Shown here: in pieces, positions 34,501 to 45,473 of the stretch | Layout of the letters: the number at the start of each line of letters is the position of its first letter | How positions within the stretch are numbered: the stretch's first letter is position 1 | DNA from: Brasenia schreberi | Lineage: Eukaryota; Streptophyta; Magnoliopsida; Nymphaeales; Cabombaceae | Direction of reading: 5' to 3' | Assembly: GCA_036023115.1 (NCBI GenBank) | Contig: JAYKKT010000040.1 | Location: 2,663,501 to 2,727,500 of the forward strand | DNA length: 64,000 nt | Made by a program: the position numbers and the translations under genes | The notes under the pieces: model-generated | Seen by the model: only the letters and a program-made list of their open reading frames with translations | The model's database searches: none | Told to the model about the DNA's origin: nothing

Positions 34501-37500
34501 TTTTGTGCGAGTACATTGACAAGAAAAGCACATGAATCATATACATTATTTATAAAATAAACAAATATAATATATAATGAACACAAAAGGAAAGGGAATT
34601 GTGGAAGGACATTGCTGTGAAGCTGGAAGCAAAAGGCATCTACTTCTAATACGAGCTTTTCACTTAGGGTAGAAGCCTCCAGTAACCCTGCTATAAATGT
34701 ATGTTATATCTCTCATGATTCCCATGGAAATTATGGAAAATGATGAATGCCATTTTCTGGATTTGGTGGCAAGCATTTCCTATGAAAGTAATGCTTATCC
34801 ATCAAGTGCATGAACATCCAAATTTAACTTGCAAATAAAACATAAGTACTTTACGTGGGCCAGCAATGAAAGTAGCTCAAGAATATGCCTCACAGAATTT
34901 TGCATAAAGATTGCATCACCTTAAGTTTTCTGTTCAACCGATAGAATTGTATTTCAGCTTTCCAATGTCACATAAAGTTCCTAAAGAGGTGTGTTTCTGT
35001 GCTTAACTGTTAAGCAGCAGTGAAAAATCAAATGTGACAAGAATACCAATAACAATAGCTAAAATGAACCAAAGCTGACAACAAGCTTGTCCACAAACTA
35101 TGCGGAAATTCAACAATAAAGCCATACTTATGCAAGATGTGGTATAAATAAAAATAGGATCACTTCCAGAAAGAGGAGAAGATTTATGATCTTTTAAGGT
35201 CAACCCATTTGGAAAAAAAGTTAAGTGCATTGGCAACCTCCAATTGGTGTCCTTCATTAATATACAGTATCGCACTACGCGTGAGACAATAAAATAAATC
35301 GAAGCAAACAAAGAATCCCACGCAATAAATATGCAATTGAAGTTCAATACTGAAACCATATATATACAAGATGTGGCAGAATCAACTTAAACAAAAATTG
35401 GACAAATTTAACTTTTCCAGATGAATCATTTATTCAAAAACCAAAAGTACCTCTGCAACCTCAAGCAAGTGCCCTTCATCTTTGTACAGAATCCCACAAT
35501 GCGTCAACGCACATGCATTCTGTGGGTCGATACGAATAACCTCCGCAAAGCTCTCGAACGCCTGCCTGCTCATATTTTGCATCTGTAAACAAATCCCCTT
35601 CCCTATAAGCGCCTCTTCATTCGCCCCATCCTTCTCAAGCACACTCTCGTACATGCTCAGGGCATGGGAAGCACCCTCCGGCTCAGTCCTCTTAAGGATG
35701 GCAGCCTTAGCCATGGAGTTGATGGAGCGGCGGATGACAGAGGTGGTGGTGGCGGCAATTGATGTTTGCGACTGATGGGCAACACGCATAGCTGGGGTCT
35801 TTATTTGGGCGGTGATGGGCAGCACGCATAGCTGGGATCTTTATTTGGGCTCTGTGTGTGTGAGTGTGTGTTCGACTGTAGTTTGGCATTTGGGGGTTGA
35901 GGGACAGAGGGAGAATAGAGAAGAGTGAGATTTAAATTCCTACCGGCTACATGCACAAGAGACACGAGGGCTTGGTAGCAGTGCGAAGCAAGATAGTGGT
36001 CGTTGATGACTTGATGACTGCGATTGAAGGCGGAAAGAGTAGCGGCGAGAGGGGCGAGAGGCGTGGGATGCGGGAGACAACAATTTTTGTAGGGTTTTAG
36101 TTTGGATCGGGTCGATGTTGGATCAACCCGAGCCAAACTCCATTGTACACTAAGAGTGATATTGCGGACTGCTATAGCGGTCCGCTATCGCGTTGTTAGC
36201 GGCGCTAATTGCGCCCAAACGGGCCGCCCATTATTTAATGGGCGCTATAGCGATCCGAGGACCACTAATACGCTATAGCACACTATTGATAACATAGGTT
36301 GATAGCTGATTGCTTTTGAACCCAATCCCGAAACGGTCAAAAACAGAGAAAACCCCCCAAAAGGAGCCGTTTCTGACCCTTAGGGGTAAGGGAGTAAGGT
36401 TAGCTTACTGAGAAAGTCTTCTTGACTTTTCAAGGTATATGTCACCGTAGTCTGTTAGGATTTTGTCAGCAAAGAGACCATCAAGGAGCTATTCTTCCGT
36501 TTGGTGTTATCTTTCAGGTTTATGGTGATCAAGTCCTGCTTTATTTTCCTTGTTTGTCTTATCTACGTGTATTTATGATGATCTTTCTTATCAAAGACTC
36601 CATTTGCATTTTGCAGATTCTAGTAGGCAGTATGGCAGCCAATCACGGCAATTGCAGCAACCTCCAGAGCGTGATGGGCTTCTTGGCAGTGGTGGTTTTC
36701 CTAGGCCATCTGTAAATGCAGGTGGACCTTTAAGAGTTCAAAAAAATGGACAACAACATCTTAGTTGTAGCACTGACCGATATCAACCACCTTGGATGAA
36801 TAAGGTTTGTCCCATGCAATTTTTTAGACCTGAGTATCAAGGTCACGTGCATTTAAACTTTGGCCTGTTTGTCTATTTACCTCATTATTAGTATCTAATT
36901 TCTGATTTGTGCACGAGTCTAGATGTGCAAGTGCTGGATATTTCTAGAGAGTCATTTTGAACTGTAATTCATGATGTTGTACACGAAAAGTGGTTATTAT
37001 CTCTTCAATCTTGATATACAAAATAAAAGTTGGTCTGGTAAATGTCGATCTTTATTCTTTAATCTTCCTTCTTGTCTACTTCTAGGCAGTCCTTGACGTT
37101 GATATTTGGTTTCTGGTATCTGGCAGCCTTCATTTCAAGCTCCCAGAGATGCCACTGACTTGTGCAACGATGAAACATTTGGTTCTTCTGACTGTCCAAG
37201 TCAGGACAAAGCTTATGAGGAGAGAAGGCGAAGAGGTACTTTGTTGCATATGAATAAGCTTGAACTTGAACAAACATGTTTTCCAGAGGCCGATACTGTG
37301 TTATGTGTCTATTCTTGTAGAACCATATTTTCCCAAAGCTATACTGCGTTATGGACCCCGTCTAGTATGGGAAAAGGCTTAGTTGTTGTTGTTGTTGTAT
37401 ACTGCGTGTATGAATTCATCTTTTATTTGCTTGATGTTTAGACCACGAAAATTTGTTGTGATTGATTTCTTGCTGCTTCCTGTAGCCTCTTTTGAGATGA

Positions 37501-40500
37501 TGAGAAAGGAGCAACATAAGGCCTTGCAAGAGAAACTAAAACAAGCTCCAATCAAGCAAAACACAGACCTTTCATGCTTAGATATATCTGAAGATGAAAT
37601 GTGTCTTCAAAGCGACAATGGATTGAATCGTCATGTTGGACTCCATCAAGCTGATCATGTTAAGTCATCTCTTCCACAAACTTCTGCATCAAGACCTCTG
37701 GTGCCACCTGGTTTTGCCAGTACAAGATTGGATAAGAATCTTGCTACAAAGCCTCCCGAGCCCCCTGCTGAATCTGAGGTAGTTGGTCATAGATTTTTCC
37801 TTATCTTTTATATTCTTCTGGACTTTAAACCTTAAGTATCAGGCAGGCCATTATATCCTGTTGTTATGTTAGACTTGGTCCTTTATTTTCCAAGAGACAA
37901 GCTTCTGTTCTTCATCTGTCTTTGATTTGGAACATCATTCTATGTCTAATGTGCAGCATGAAAAGTCCATGGTTGTTGAATTGTGCCAAAGTACAAATGG
38001 TTCTCCGCTCACGAATGACCCAGTGGTGGATCAAATAAAAGAAAAGTACCTTGCTGCTGATCTGGAAGTCAGTAATGAGCATCTTAAGGTTGAAGGGGGT
38101 AGTGCAGTATCCGTCAATGGGATAGAGAAGCCAATGGCAACATTGTTAGACCCGACGGATGATGCAATGACAGACTTTACTCCTGGTAAAAGTTTTGAGA
38201 ATAAAAGTGGAGTTTCACATGAAAATCCTACTTCTATTCTGGAAAAGCTGTTCGGTGATGCCATAAAAGCTAATAGTGCAGGTTTGGCTGCTGTTACTGA
38301 GGTATACTATCAAAGTCTTAAACGATTAATATCCTCATCAAACTCCTGTTCCAACCCAGTTGATTTTCCTCTGTTCATGCATGCCTGCATTTCATTAGCT
38401 TGTTCAGAACGTTTGGGTGCAATTCTGCATTCCTGCAAGAGCAGGAGCTTGCCTTTTAGTTCAGCTTCCTAGTTTCCACATATTGGTTACGCTGTATATT
38501 TCCTGTAGTTGTTGCTCATAGATAAACTTCACATTATATCGAAAAGCTTTTTTGTTTTGTTTTAATCCTTGCAACTTTCCAGATGAATATTTCATTTGCT
38601 GCGAGTTCTTTCTTTTTCTCCTAAATCTGCAAGCTCATGATATGGTCGTTTTCTTTTTTTTCCTGAGACTGAAATTTAGTGGTAAAGTTTCCAAGTCCTT
38701 TTCTTTCTGCTAATTATTGTACTTGCATAAAAGAACATGTCATGGATCCAAAATATATAATAGCCATTTTGAGGAACAGTGAGGCTGCATTCTCAAGAAA
38801 AAGTGTACCCAACTTTCACATTTCCTAATTTTTGCTTCTGCTTCTGTGATCAAGTTGATTTAGGCAACTTGTTTGTATCTTTGCTCGATGCTTGTGAATT
38901 AATTAATTGTGTTTTGAACATATTCCTTAGGAGCTTCGTTAACTTAAGCTCCAGGGTTCATGTCTAGGGGAGATGTGCTCTTGTGTTGTCTTGGCTTGCT
39001 CTTTTTGAAGGCCACTAAATCCTTCTCATTTGATTCTTCTGATTGATTCTGAATCCCAATCTTCTAATCGTTTAATTCGTCAATGATGCTCTGCTTCTGC
39101 CTTTGATTTGCATCTCTTGGAACTTTACCGGTCATTGCAGAGTATATTCTGAGTGATCCTTCCAGTATGATTTCTTTGTTAGGGAAGGGTTAAAATTGGG
39201 ATAACTTCGCTATTTTCTGTTCTAGACACTGAAATTGCATTAGAAGACCATGGGGTCTTTTATGTTTCTGTCAGTGTGATATTCGAAAGTTATCTGACCT
39301 TTGTAAGATTTATGTGACCACTTTCTGTTCACGGTTGTGGTTGCTGATTCTTCTTCAATATCAATACTAATGCAGTCTCTTAGTTTCTACAAGCTTAGCT
39401 TTTCTTTGATAGGAAGGACGCTGGGGGTGAAACTCTCCCCTATAATATTGATCTAAGAAAGGGCATTATATACTGAGAGGGCCAGATTTGGTGGTTTGGA
39501 TTTTGGCCTAAGCCATTTACCTTCTTGAAGAGAAAATGCATCAAACTGTATAGATCTCTAAACATATATGGACCTGGAGCTAGGCTATTTTCAAAACCAG
39601 AGACATTGGTATTAGCATGCATGCAAAACTTTCCTCTTCAAGTACAGCAGGTAAACAGGGATTATATTTTATTGTCTTTGACAATTGAATTTACTTGGCA
39701 GTCATCTGTTGTAAAGTCAGATGAGGAGCCATGGGATCCAATAAACCAGTCATCAAAGTTTGCTCATTGGTTTGTTGAAGAAGGTAAACTTTCACATGTT
39801 TTGGATGCAGATCCTTATCTCAACAACCCTTTCAGCTTGTTACTGTTTTACCATCCACTCCCAGAATCAAGTTATTCTAATTTTGTCGGCCGTTGTATTT
39901 CCTGATGCTTCCTCTTCTTTGCCTTGTATAGTGGCAGAAGTGAAATCTTCAGTGGATCAGAATTCCTCTAAAGCTGAAGGCTTGTTGTCTCTGTTTGTTA
40001 ATAATGAAAAAGGCATGTCACAAGGGCAAAAGAATGCCGCGACCACCTTCTCTGTAGAAGTAGGAAATGTACAGGAACTCCCATCATCCCCCCTGATTAA
40101 AATTGCAGGTAGCACTGCTCCTGATGCATTGCAATTGGATAAACTAGATGCGGGACCAGGAGTCCTTACTTGTGAGGATCTAGAACAATTCATCTTAGCC
40201 GAGGCTAATGCTTCCCATGCTAGTGTACCGCCTCCAACAGAAGGATCGATAGCTGCAGAGGATTTGGGTACTACACTCCAGAAAACAGATGTTGATAACC
40301 GAGCATCTCAGCATCTGCTTTCACTGTTACAAAAGGGCCTGCACTTGAATGGACATACCGCACCGACCAAAGTGGAGGATACTACAGTGGTTCCCTGTGC
40401 ACTTCCTCAGAAGACCTTGACACTTGAAACCCTTTTCGGGACAGCATTCATGCAGGAGTTGCAGTCGGTGGAAGCTCCAGTGTCAGTGCAAGGGGTCTCG

Positions 40501-41664
40501 GGAAGGGGAGCTATTAGGAATGCCGATGATGTTTCTGACATTAATTTAGTTTCCACTAGATTTAATGAGTTGCGACCTGTTAAAAGTAGCCATGAGATAT
40601 CAGCTACGCTTTACCATGGTTTGGAAATAAAACCTGATATAACCAATACTAGTTGGGCCGGTTTGGATGGTTCGAAGGAAAACACTAGGCTTAATGTTGC
40701 TGCACTCTTCCGGTTTAAGGATGAACCTGCTGCTGATATTGCAGAGATTCACCTTCCAGAAGAGGATAGTCTCATCTCCATTGGTAATCCCCCACCCACT
40801 GAGGCGTCAAAGTTTCCACTGTTGGGAATTGCATCAGAAAAGGATAATCTCTTGTCGCCAGCCATGCCAGATGATATTATCGACAAATTCTCCGTGCTCA
40901 GTAACACGCTTAAAGGGGATGGAATCGTGATGCCTCACGCTAACAATCGACCTCTTCAGGAAGTCTTGCGAGGACCATTTGACATGATAGCGCCAGAAGT
41001 TCAGTATCAACAGCATCTTTTGGGTGGACAGTCCTTGCATCATTTGAATATGAATCCATCAAAGCCGCCTTATTCACAGCTAGAACATGATCCCAACAGG
41101 AATCAGGGCAAGTTTATGGGAAACCCCGGTCTTGATCTTCAACATCCCTTTGCTCCTAACGTGCTCCCCCATCCCTTCCATCATGGTGCAGCTATGGCAC
41201 CTAGACTTGATCACCCACAACACCCAGCTATTCATAACATGATCCTGAGCAACGTTCCGGGATCCCATCCTTTGGCTCCCTTACCTGCTGGCATGCCACT
41301 ACAGCACCTACCAGGCATGGGTGTGTTCAATAATCCTATGGCTGCTTTGATGCCAGAGCTTCATTCCATTCAAGGGCCGCTTTTTCATCAGAGACCTCCA
41401 CATTTCAACCCTATGGAAATGCCAATGCCAGGTGAAACCAGTTCATCTGTTTTAACAAAAAGCAACTTTTCACTTCTTTTTCCTCATTATGATCTGTATC
41501 TTTTTATGTTTCTTTCAGGTTCTGGTGTTAGAAGTGGTCACCCAGAGGGATTGGAGAGATTAATTGAGATGGAATTAAGAGCAAATGCTAATAAGAAGCC
41601 TCCATTTGTACACAGTCCTGGACCCTTAGGGGCTGAGTTAGACATGGGTTACAGGTACAGATGA
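31543..41664 (+). CDS. CBE1: CBE1-like eIF4E-binding protein (4E-T-like, Arabidopsis At4g01290 family)
   Basis: Ten coding exons join in frame: 31543-31607, 31725-31823, 32232-32476, 36617-36804, 37127-37235, 37486-37778, 37957-38301, 39702-39783, 39932-41431 and 41519-41664. They total 3072 nt, or 1023 residues; the Arabidopsis protein has about 990. Exon 2 encodes KISYTREFLLSFSNMEICKR, which holds the canonical eIF4E-binding motif YxxxxL-hydrophobic (YTREFLL). Further family blocks are PPERDGLLGSGGFPRPS, CNDETFGSSD, ASFEMMRKEQHKALQEK, PWDPINQSSKFAHWFVEE, a C-terminal Pro/His/Met-rich region with PFHHGAAMAPRLDHPQHPAI, and MELRANANKKPPF near the end. CBE1 binds the cap-binding protein eIF4E in cytoplasmic mRNPs and affects stability and translation of some mRNAs. 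Intron 3 is 4.1 kb because of a transposon (33117-36305). Intron 5 carries a 48-bp LINE end. Confidence 0.9.
33341..34074 (+). mobile_element. RTE-clade LINE, 5'-truncated, nested in the DNA transposon
   Basis: Closely matches the 3' 0.73 kb of the copy at 7731-9020. The frame from 33388 reads [20 protein letters not shown] and on to RMREHRLR-like sequence, where TGG is changed to TGA at about 33829-33831. The 3' end has the GGGAAAAGG motif and a short GTT tail. Flanks 33320-33340 and 34075-34095 are a 21-bp target duplication (TACTTCTAAGTTCTAAAG...) with one mismatch. It inserted after the DNA transposon arrived. Confidence 0.9.
35093..35450 (-). repeat. Diverged tandem duplication of SPINDLY exon end plus intron
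   Basis: The end of the captured exon and following intron recur once more, about 225-245 bases to the left, in diverged form. Sequence encoding LYINEGHQLEVANAL (about 35230-35275) matches LYKDEGHLLEVAEVL (35451-35495). ATGCAAGATGTGG near 35127 matches TACAAGATGTGG near 35365. This suggests an internal duplication within the captured segment. Confidence 0.5.
35451..35714 (-). pseudogene. Captured fragment of SPINDLY (O-fucosyltransferase) TPR region
   Basis: On the minus strand, from an ATG at 35714, 88 codons are open. After a divergent start they read ALSMYESVLEKDGANEEALI, GKGICLQMQNMSRQAFESFA and IDPQNACALTHCGILYKDEG, ending VAE. This is the first TPR units of plant SPINDLY, the nuclear-cytoplasmic O-fucosyltransferase that restrains gibberellin signalling. 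The exon ends at GCAGAG/gtactt, a plausible original SPINDLY splice donor, and intron-like sequence follows. So the capture was of genomic DNA, not of a processed mRNA. The catalytic domain is absent. It lies antisense in CBE1 intron 3. Confidence 0.75.
35767..35850. repeat. Tandem repeat, two units of about 41 bp
   Basis: The motif CACGCATAGCTGGGGTCTTT with following ATTTGGGC recurs 41 bases later as CACGCATAGCTGGGATCTTT. It lies inside the DNA transposon, upstream of the SPINDLY fragment. Confidence 0.7.
37350..37397 (+). mobile_element. 48-bp RTE LINE 3' end insertion in CBE1 intron 5
   Basis: Contains CCCCGTCTAGTATGGGAAAA, GGCTTAG and (TTG)n, which is exactly the 3' terminus of the RTE family in this window. 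It is flanked by TATACTGCGT at 37340-37349 and 37398-37407, a perfect 10-bp duplication. So it is an independent, extremely 5'-truncated insertion. Confidence 0.85.
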
Positions 41665-43056
41665 TGAAAACCACCTACTCCACCATCCTATGGCACTCCG
41701 GAAGTGACTCTATAGTTTCAGTTTCAAACGCTGTGTAGAGTGAGGGTTTGGTTTTATGATGTATTATAGAATTGCAGTGTGGTTCTGCTTGATTGCTATT
41801 GTTTCTCATTTCCACTAGAAATATTGAAAAATGAGAAAAAAGAATGAATTAGAAAAATACTTGGGTGCTCTATGTTGCTTGATCAATTCTATTTTGCAAT
41901 AAAAAGGGTAAGAACTGCTTGTCCAACCGCTCTCTGGCGGCATGGTCGAGAAGCGCCATCCATGACAGCCCCCATTTTTCTCTCTTGCTCCCATTCCAAA
42001 GGGGCTTCCGATTTTACGTTGCAAGCCTACAGGCCGGAACTGCAAGAGCAGTGTTGTGTGGCCTGGGTGGCCAAAATGAGTGCAGAAAGGCTGGCTGTTG
42101 CTGTGCACCTCAAGGAACGCAACACAACGGTCCGGGTAAATATGGGCGTGGTGCCATAGAGTTCCATGTGGGCCATCGACACAAACGCCTCCTTAGGAAA
42201 TGGGTTAAAAAGAGGGTTATGCGACCCACTACTTACCAAGGGGCATCCATCTAGATTTTAAGAAACATTTCCAGATTAGAGGGCACTTTGCAAATGTTAT
42301 AAATTCAACTCATATCGGCTTACTGGCCTTACCCATCTGAATGATTCAGTATTTTCCATGACATGCTAGAGGAATCTACAGCAACTATTAAATAGTAAGG
42401 TGATTGTGAAAAGGTTCAACGCTGATTACGTTTAACAAGGGACTTTATTTCAAATATATTGCAAACAAACGCTTGAAATTTAAAACAGCAACTTTTTCAT
42501 TTTCTCATATGATGATTCTTGTGTAGATGGCTCTATTATTATATTATTAGACAAGATATATGAGGATCAAAGAATATTAACTACAACCGATTGATCTTGA
42601 GTGCCCACAAAGTATAATTTACAAAACAGAATGTTAACTGGCACAACGTTTTGTGTTTAGACCATCACTTGTCAAGATGGGAGGGGATGGTGGTCCTATG
42701 AAGGAAGTAATCAACTCGAATGTTATTATGCATCGTGAAAATGAACTGAAAAGTGCCACCACCAAAGTGTCCTGCTTGTCAGCTCGACTCCATCGGAGTC
42801 CTGTGAGTTTGGGGAAAATAAATCAACATGCAAAAGTATAAAGATATCAACCAGGCCTCGCAGCATTCCCGGTGGTTGGAGAGGGGCTAAGCTTTCGATG
42901 CCCATGTGCATTGCGTCAACGCATTAGCTGAAGCATGGTAACAGTCCTGGCCTCAGAGTTCTACACTGGGTGGTTCCACCTCCTAAGGTAGGTGGCTTTT
43001 CCAGGTTAGAAAATAAACATAAATGATACAGATTGCAGAACATTGAGTACCTTGGA
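41665..43056. other. Intergenic DNA between CBE1 and the REVEILLE pseudogene
   Basis: Contains the CBE1 3' flank. About 41905-42260 has a less AT-rich composition than its surroundings and open frames on several overlapping frames, but none matches a family I know. The rest shows nothing. Confidence 0.4.
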
Positions 43057-43676
43057 TTACAGATTGGCCACAGGAACGGTGTCAGGTTCCTCGGAGTCAC
43101 CAGCATAGGATGACAGCAACTGTTTCTGCACGTATATACATGTCTTAGTTCCAGCACTCTCGAAAGAAACATATTGTCAATCCGTGCTCAAAATCATGTT
43201 GGTATGCATTATAAGATATAACTACAAAGTTCAAAGAGTAGACACTGCATTGGTTTTGAAGCAAGAAGATGATCCTCCGGAAATATTACACCTTGTGGGA
43301 GCAAATGCCACGGGAGTTTCCTACCCCAGGGACTGCGGTATGTAGGATCACCCTCCCTCTTTACCAAATACAGAAAACAAGAAAAATCAAGAAGGCCGAT
43401 ACTGCTACAATCTGCCTATCCATAAAAGACAAACTTTTCCAAGACTAATGCAATTGCTGCTGGCAAATGACTATCAAGAAACGTATCAGACCGTGAACAT
43501 TCAGCATCTTTTATTGCAAAAGTATTGGAAATGGAAGGCTCAAAGGTCAGAAGTTTCACAATGTTGATGTAAAAAATCACCTCTAATAGAAAAGGAAGCC
43601 ATGATTCTCAGTTAACATGCACCTACTGCGAAGGTCTTGGAAACATAAACTAACTAGAAAATTCAAAAGTTCAATA

Positions 43677-43722
43677 CAACAACAACAACAACTAAGCCTT
43701 TTCCCATACTAGATGGGGAGAC
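43677..43722 (-). mobile_element. 46-bp RTE LINE 3' end insertion
   Basis: Consists of (CAA)n and CTAAGCCTTTTCCCATACTA then GATGGGG, the minus-strand view of the RTE 3' terminus. Direct repeats TCAAAAGTTCAATA at 43663-43676 and 43723-43736 give a perfect 14-bp target duplication. Confidence 0.85.
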
Positions 43723-45277
43723 TCAAAAGTTCAATATGTACAGAAAATGAAGATATAACCACAATGTTAGTTTTGTGTTTAGACCATGGTCAACTTGAGA
43801 AACATTTGGCTTATGCCCTGTTGGCTCTCTTTTGACATTTCTATGAAAAAGATTGAACTACACAATTGGTCTCAATACTAACCAATCAATCTTTCGATAA
43901 ATCAAGAACTCAACTTTCCTTATCTCTTTCTCGTTTGTGATTTGCCTCTTTAGGTCTCCATATACACTAAAAAACCAAAAAGTCTCACTAGGAAAATACA
44001 AGGGAATTACGGCAGACCAGAGTAAGAGGATCGTCCAAAGTCCTCTTCCAATGGAAAACCATTTAGCAGAAACTAATCTTAATTTCTGCAGCTTGTATGT
44101 CCTAGGTCCAGCCTTCACAGCAAGATTTATCTGTCCATGATTTTTTCTCGCACATCGGATAGTTGTAACCAGACGTGATCAGTGCATTTTAACTTGTGCT
44201 ATGCTTCATCAATGTGCCTTCAAAGCATGTACGGGTCTCCTGAATGTTAACCAGATACGTTCCTACTAATTGATAGATCTCCTTGAGATAATCCTCTTGA
44301 CATGTTAAATAATATATGCGATGTGAAGTCATGCTTGATTTCCTCGCATATAATACCTTGATGTACATTACGTTATGATACTGGTCCAAACAGATGCTCT
44401 ATCACGGAGTACTTTTGTTGTTAAACTATATTCTGTGAAATAAGTATGATTCCTTCTTGTCATTTCAAGGATGCCGTCATCGACCCTGGATTAAAACTAT
44501 CCAGTATAATCATGCAGTGTGCCTATAAGAGAATAATTTATCTAAAGAGTAGCGTGAAATATTATGCAATACACTTAAACATTGGACATCTATGTGAAAC
44601 TGCATTGGCATATAAGTCATACTATTTGGACATCACAAATTCTAACACTGCATTGGCATATAATATGCAAAGTATAACTTGAACAAAACACTTCTAGTTT
44701 CACCAAAGCAGAAATTCTGTATATAAATTCCACCACAAAAACGTTAAAGGAAAACTGACATGTAGAAACTACTTTTGAGAAGGAACTAACATGGCCTTCG
44801 AATTCTGGGCTGGACAAATTGACTGCAAGATTTCTCATTAACAATAAGACCTGAGATAAGCAGAACACAGGCAACAGTAACACTAAGTAAGACAGTGGAC
44901 ACTGACTGCTCAAAATTGGTCACGTAATTCAGAGACAAAATGTCATTAAAGATCTAACTAGAAGCCAATTTCAATTAATGGGTCATCCCAGCCTGAACAA
45001 AAAAGGAAGAGAGAAGTCACAGAGGAATAATACAATTGATGAGTCTTTGAATGTACATGCAGGTAACTAATGCATGTACCTGTATCTGCATGTGTATGCA
45101 AATGTACATAAGAGAATGCATAAGCAGTCTAGACCACCAATTGTCTACTCCAGCCATTCCTCAAAAATCGAAAAGAAGACCAGTAGAAAATGTCAGTCAA
45201 CCTAGACAAATAGTGGGTAGTTTGTTCTGATTAACAAATAACTGTAGATAACTTGAAATGGTACAGATCCACTTGAT

Positions 45278-45473
45278 TACAACAACAACAACTAAGCCTT
45301 TTCCCATACTAGATGGGGTCAGCTACATGGATTCTTTGTTTCCACAGAGCTCTATCATGTGCCATGTTAGCAGTTAACTCACAATAAGCTAGATCATTCT
45401 TTATTGTTTCTTTCCAACACTTTTGTGGCCGTCCTCTACCTCTTTTAATACTTTCCAAATTTAGTTTTCATAC
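45278..45473 (-). mobile_element. RTE LINE 3' fragment of about 195 bp
   Basis: Starts with (CAA)n CTAAGCCTTTTCCCATAC and continues with the complement of the coding tail [17 protein letters not shown]. Homology stops at about 45473. It lies in the REVEILLE pseudogene. Possible short flanking repeats (TTGATTA) are too weak to be sure of the duplication. Confidence 0.8.

Larger units (their letters stand above)
33117..36305. mobile_element. Non-autonomous DNA transposon carrying a SPINDLY gene fragment (Pack-type), in CBE1 intron 3
   Basis: The left end reads CTATGTTATCAGTAG from 33125. The right end, read in reverse complement from 36297, begins CTATGTTATCAATAG. These are inverted termini with one mismatch in 15. 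Direct repeats GTTGATAG flank them at 33117-33124 and 36298-36305 (possibly extending to 10 bp). Both subterminal regions are rich in TAGCGG/GCTATAGCG words. An 8-10 bp duplication fits a hAT or Mutator-like element. No transposase is visible inside. Internal cargo is a SPINDLY TPR exon on the minus strand (35451-35714) and a nested RTE LINE (33341-34074). A host gene piece in a terminal-repeat element is the Pack-MULE pattern. The whole lies between CBE1 exons 3 and 4. Confidence 0.75.

Noticed and set aside
41872..42254. Cluster of overlapping open frames on both strands between CBE1 and the REVEILLE pseudogene
   Set aside because: Several frames are open together because of composition. 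None has a recognisable domain or a clear start and splice context.
44446..44682. Plus-strand open frame over the REVEILLE pseudogene
   Set aside because: No domain is visible, and the opposite strand nearby carries the conserved REVEILLE block MRNLAVNLSSPEFEG.
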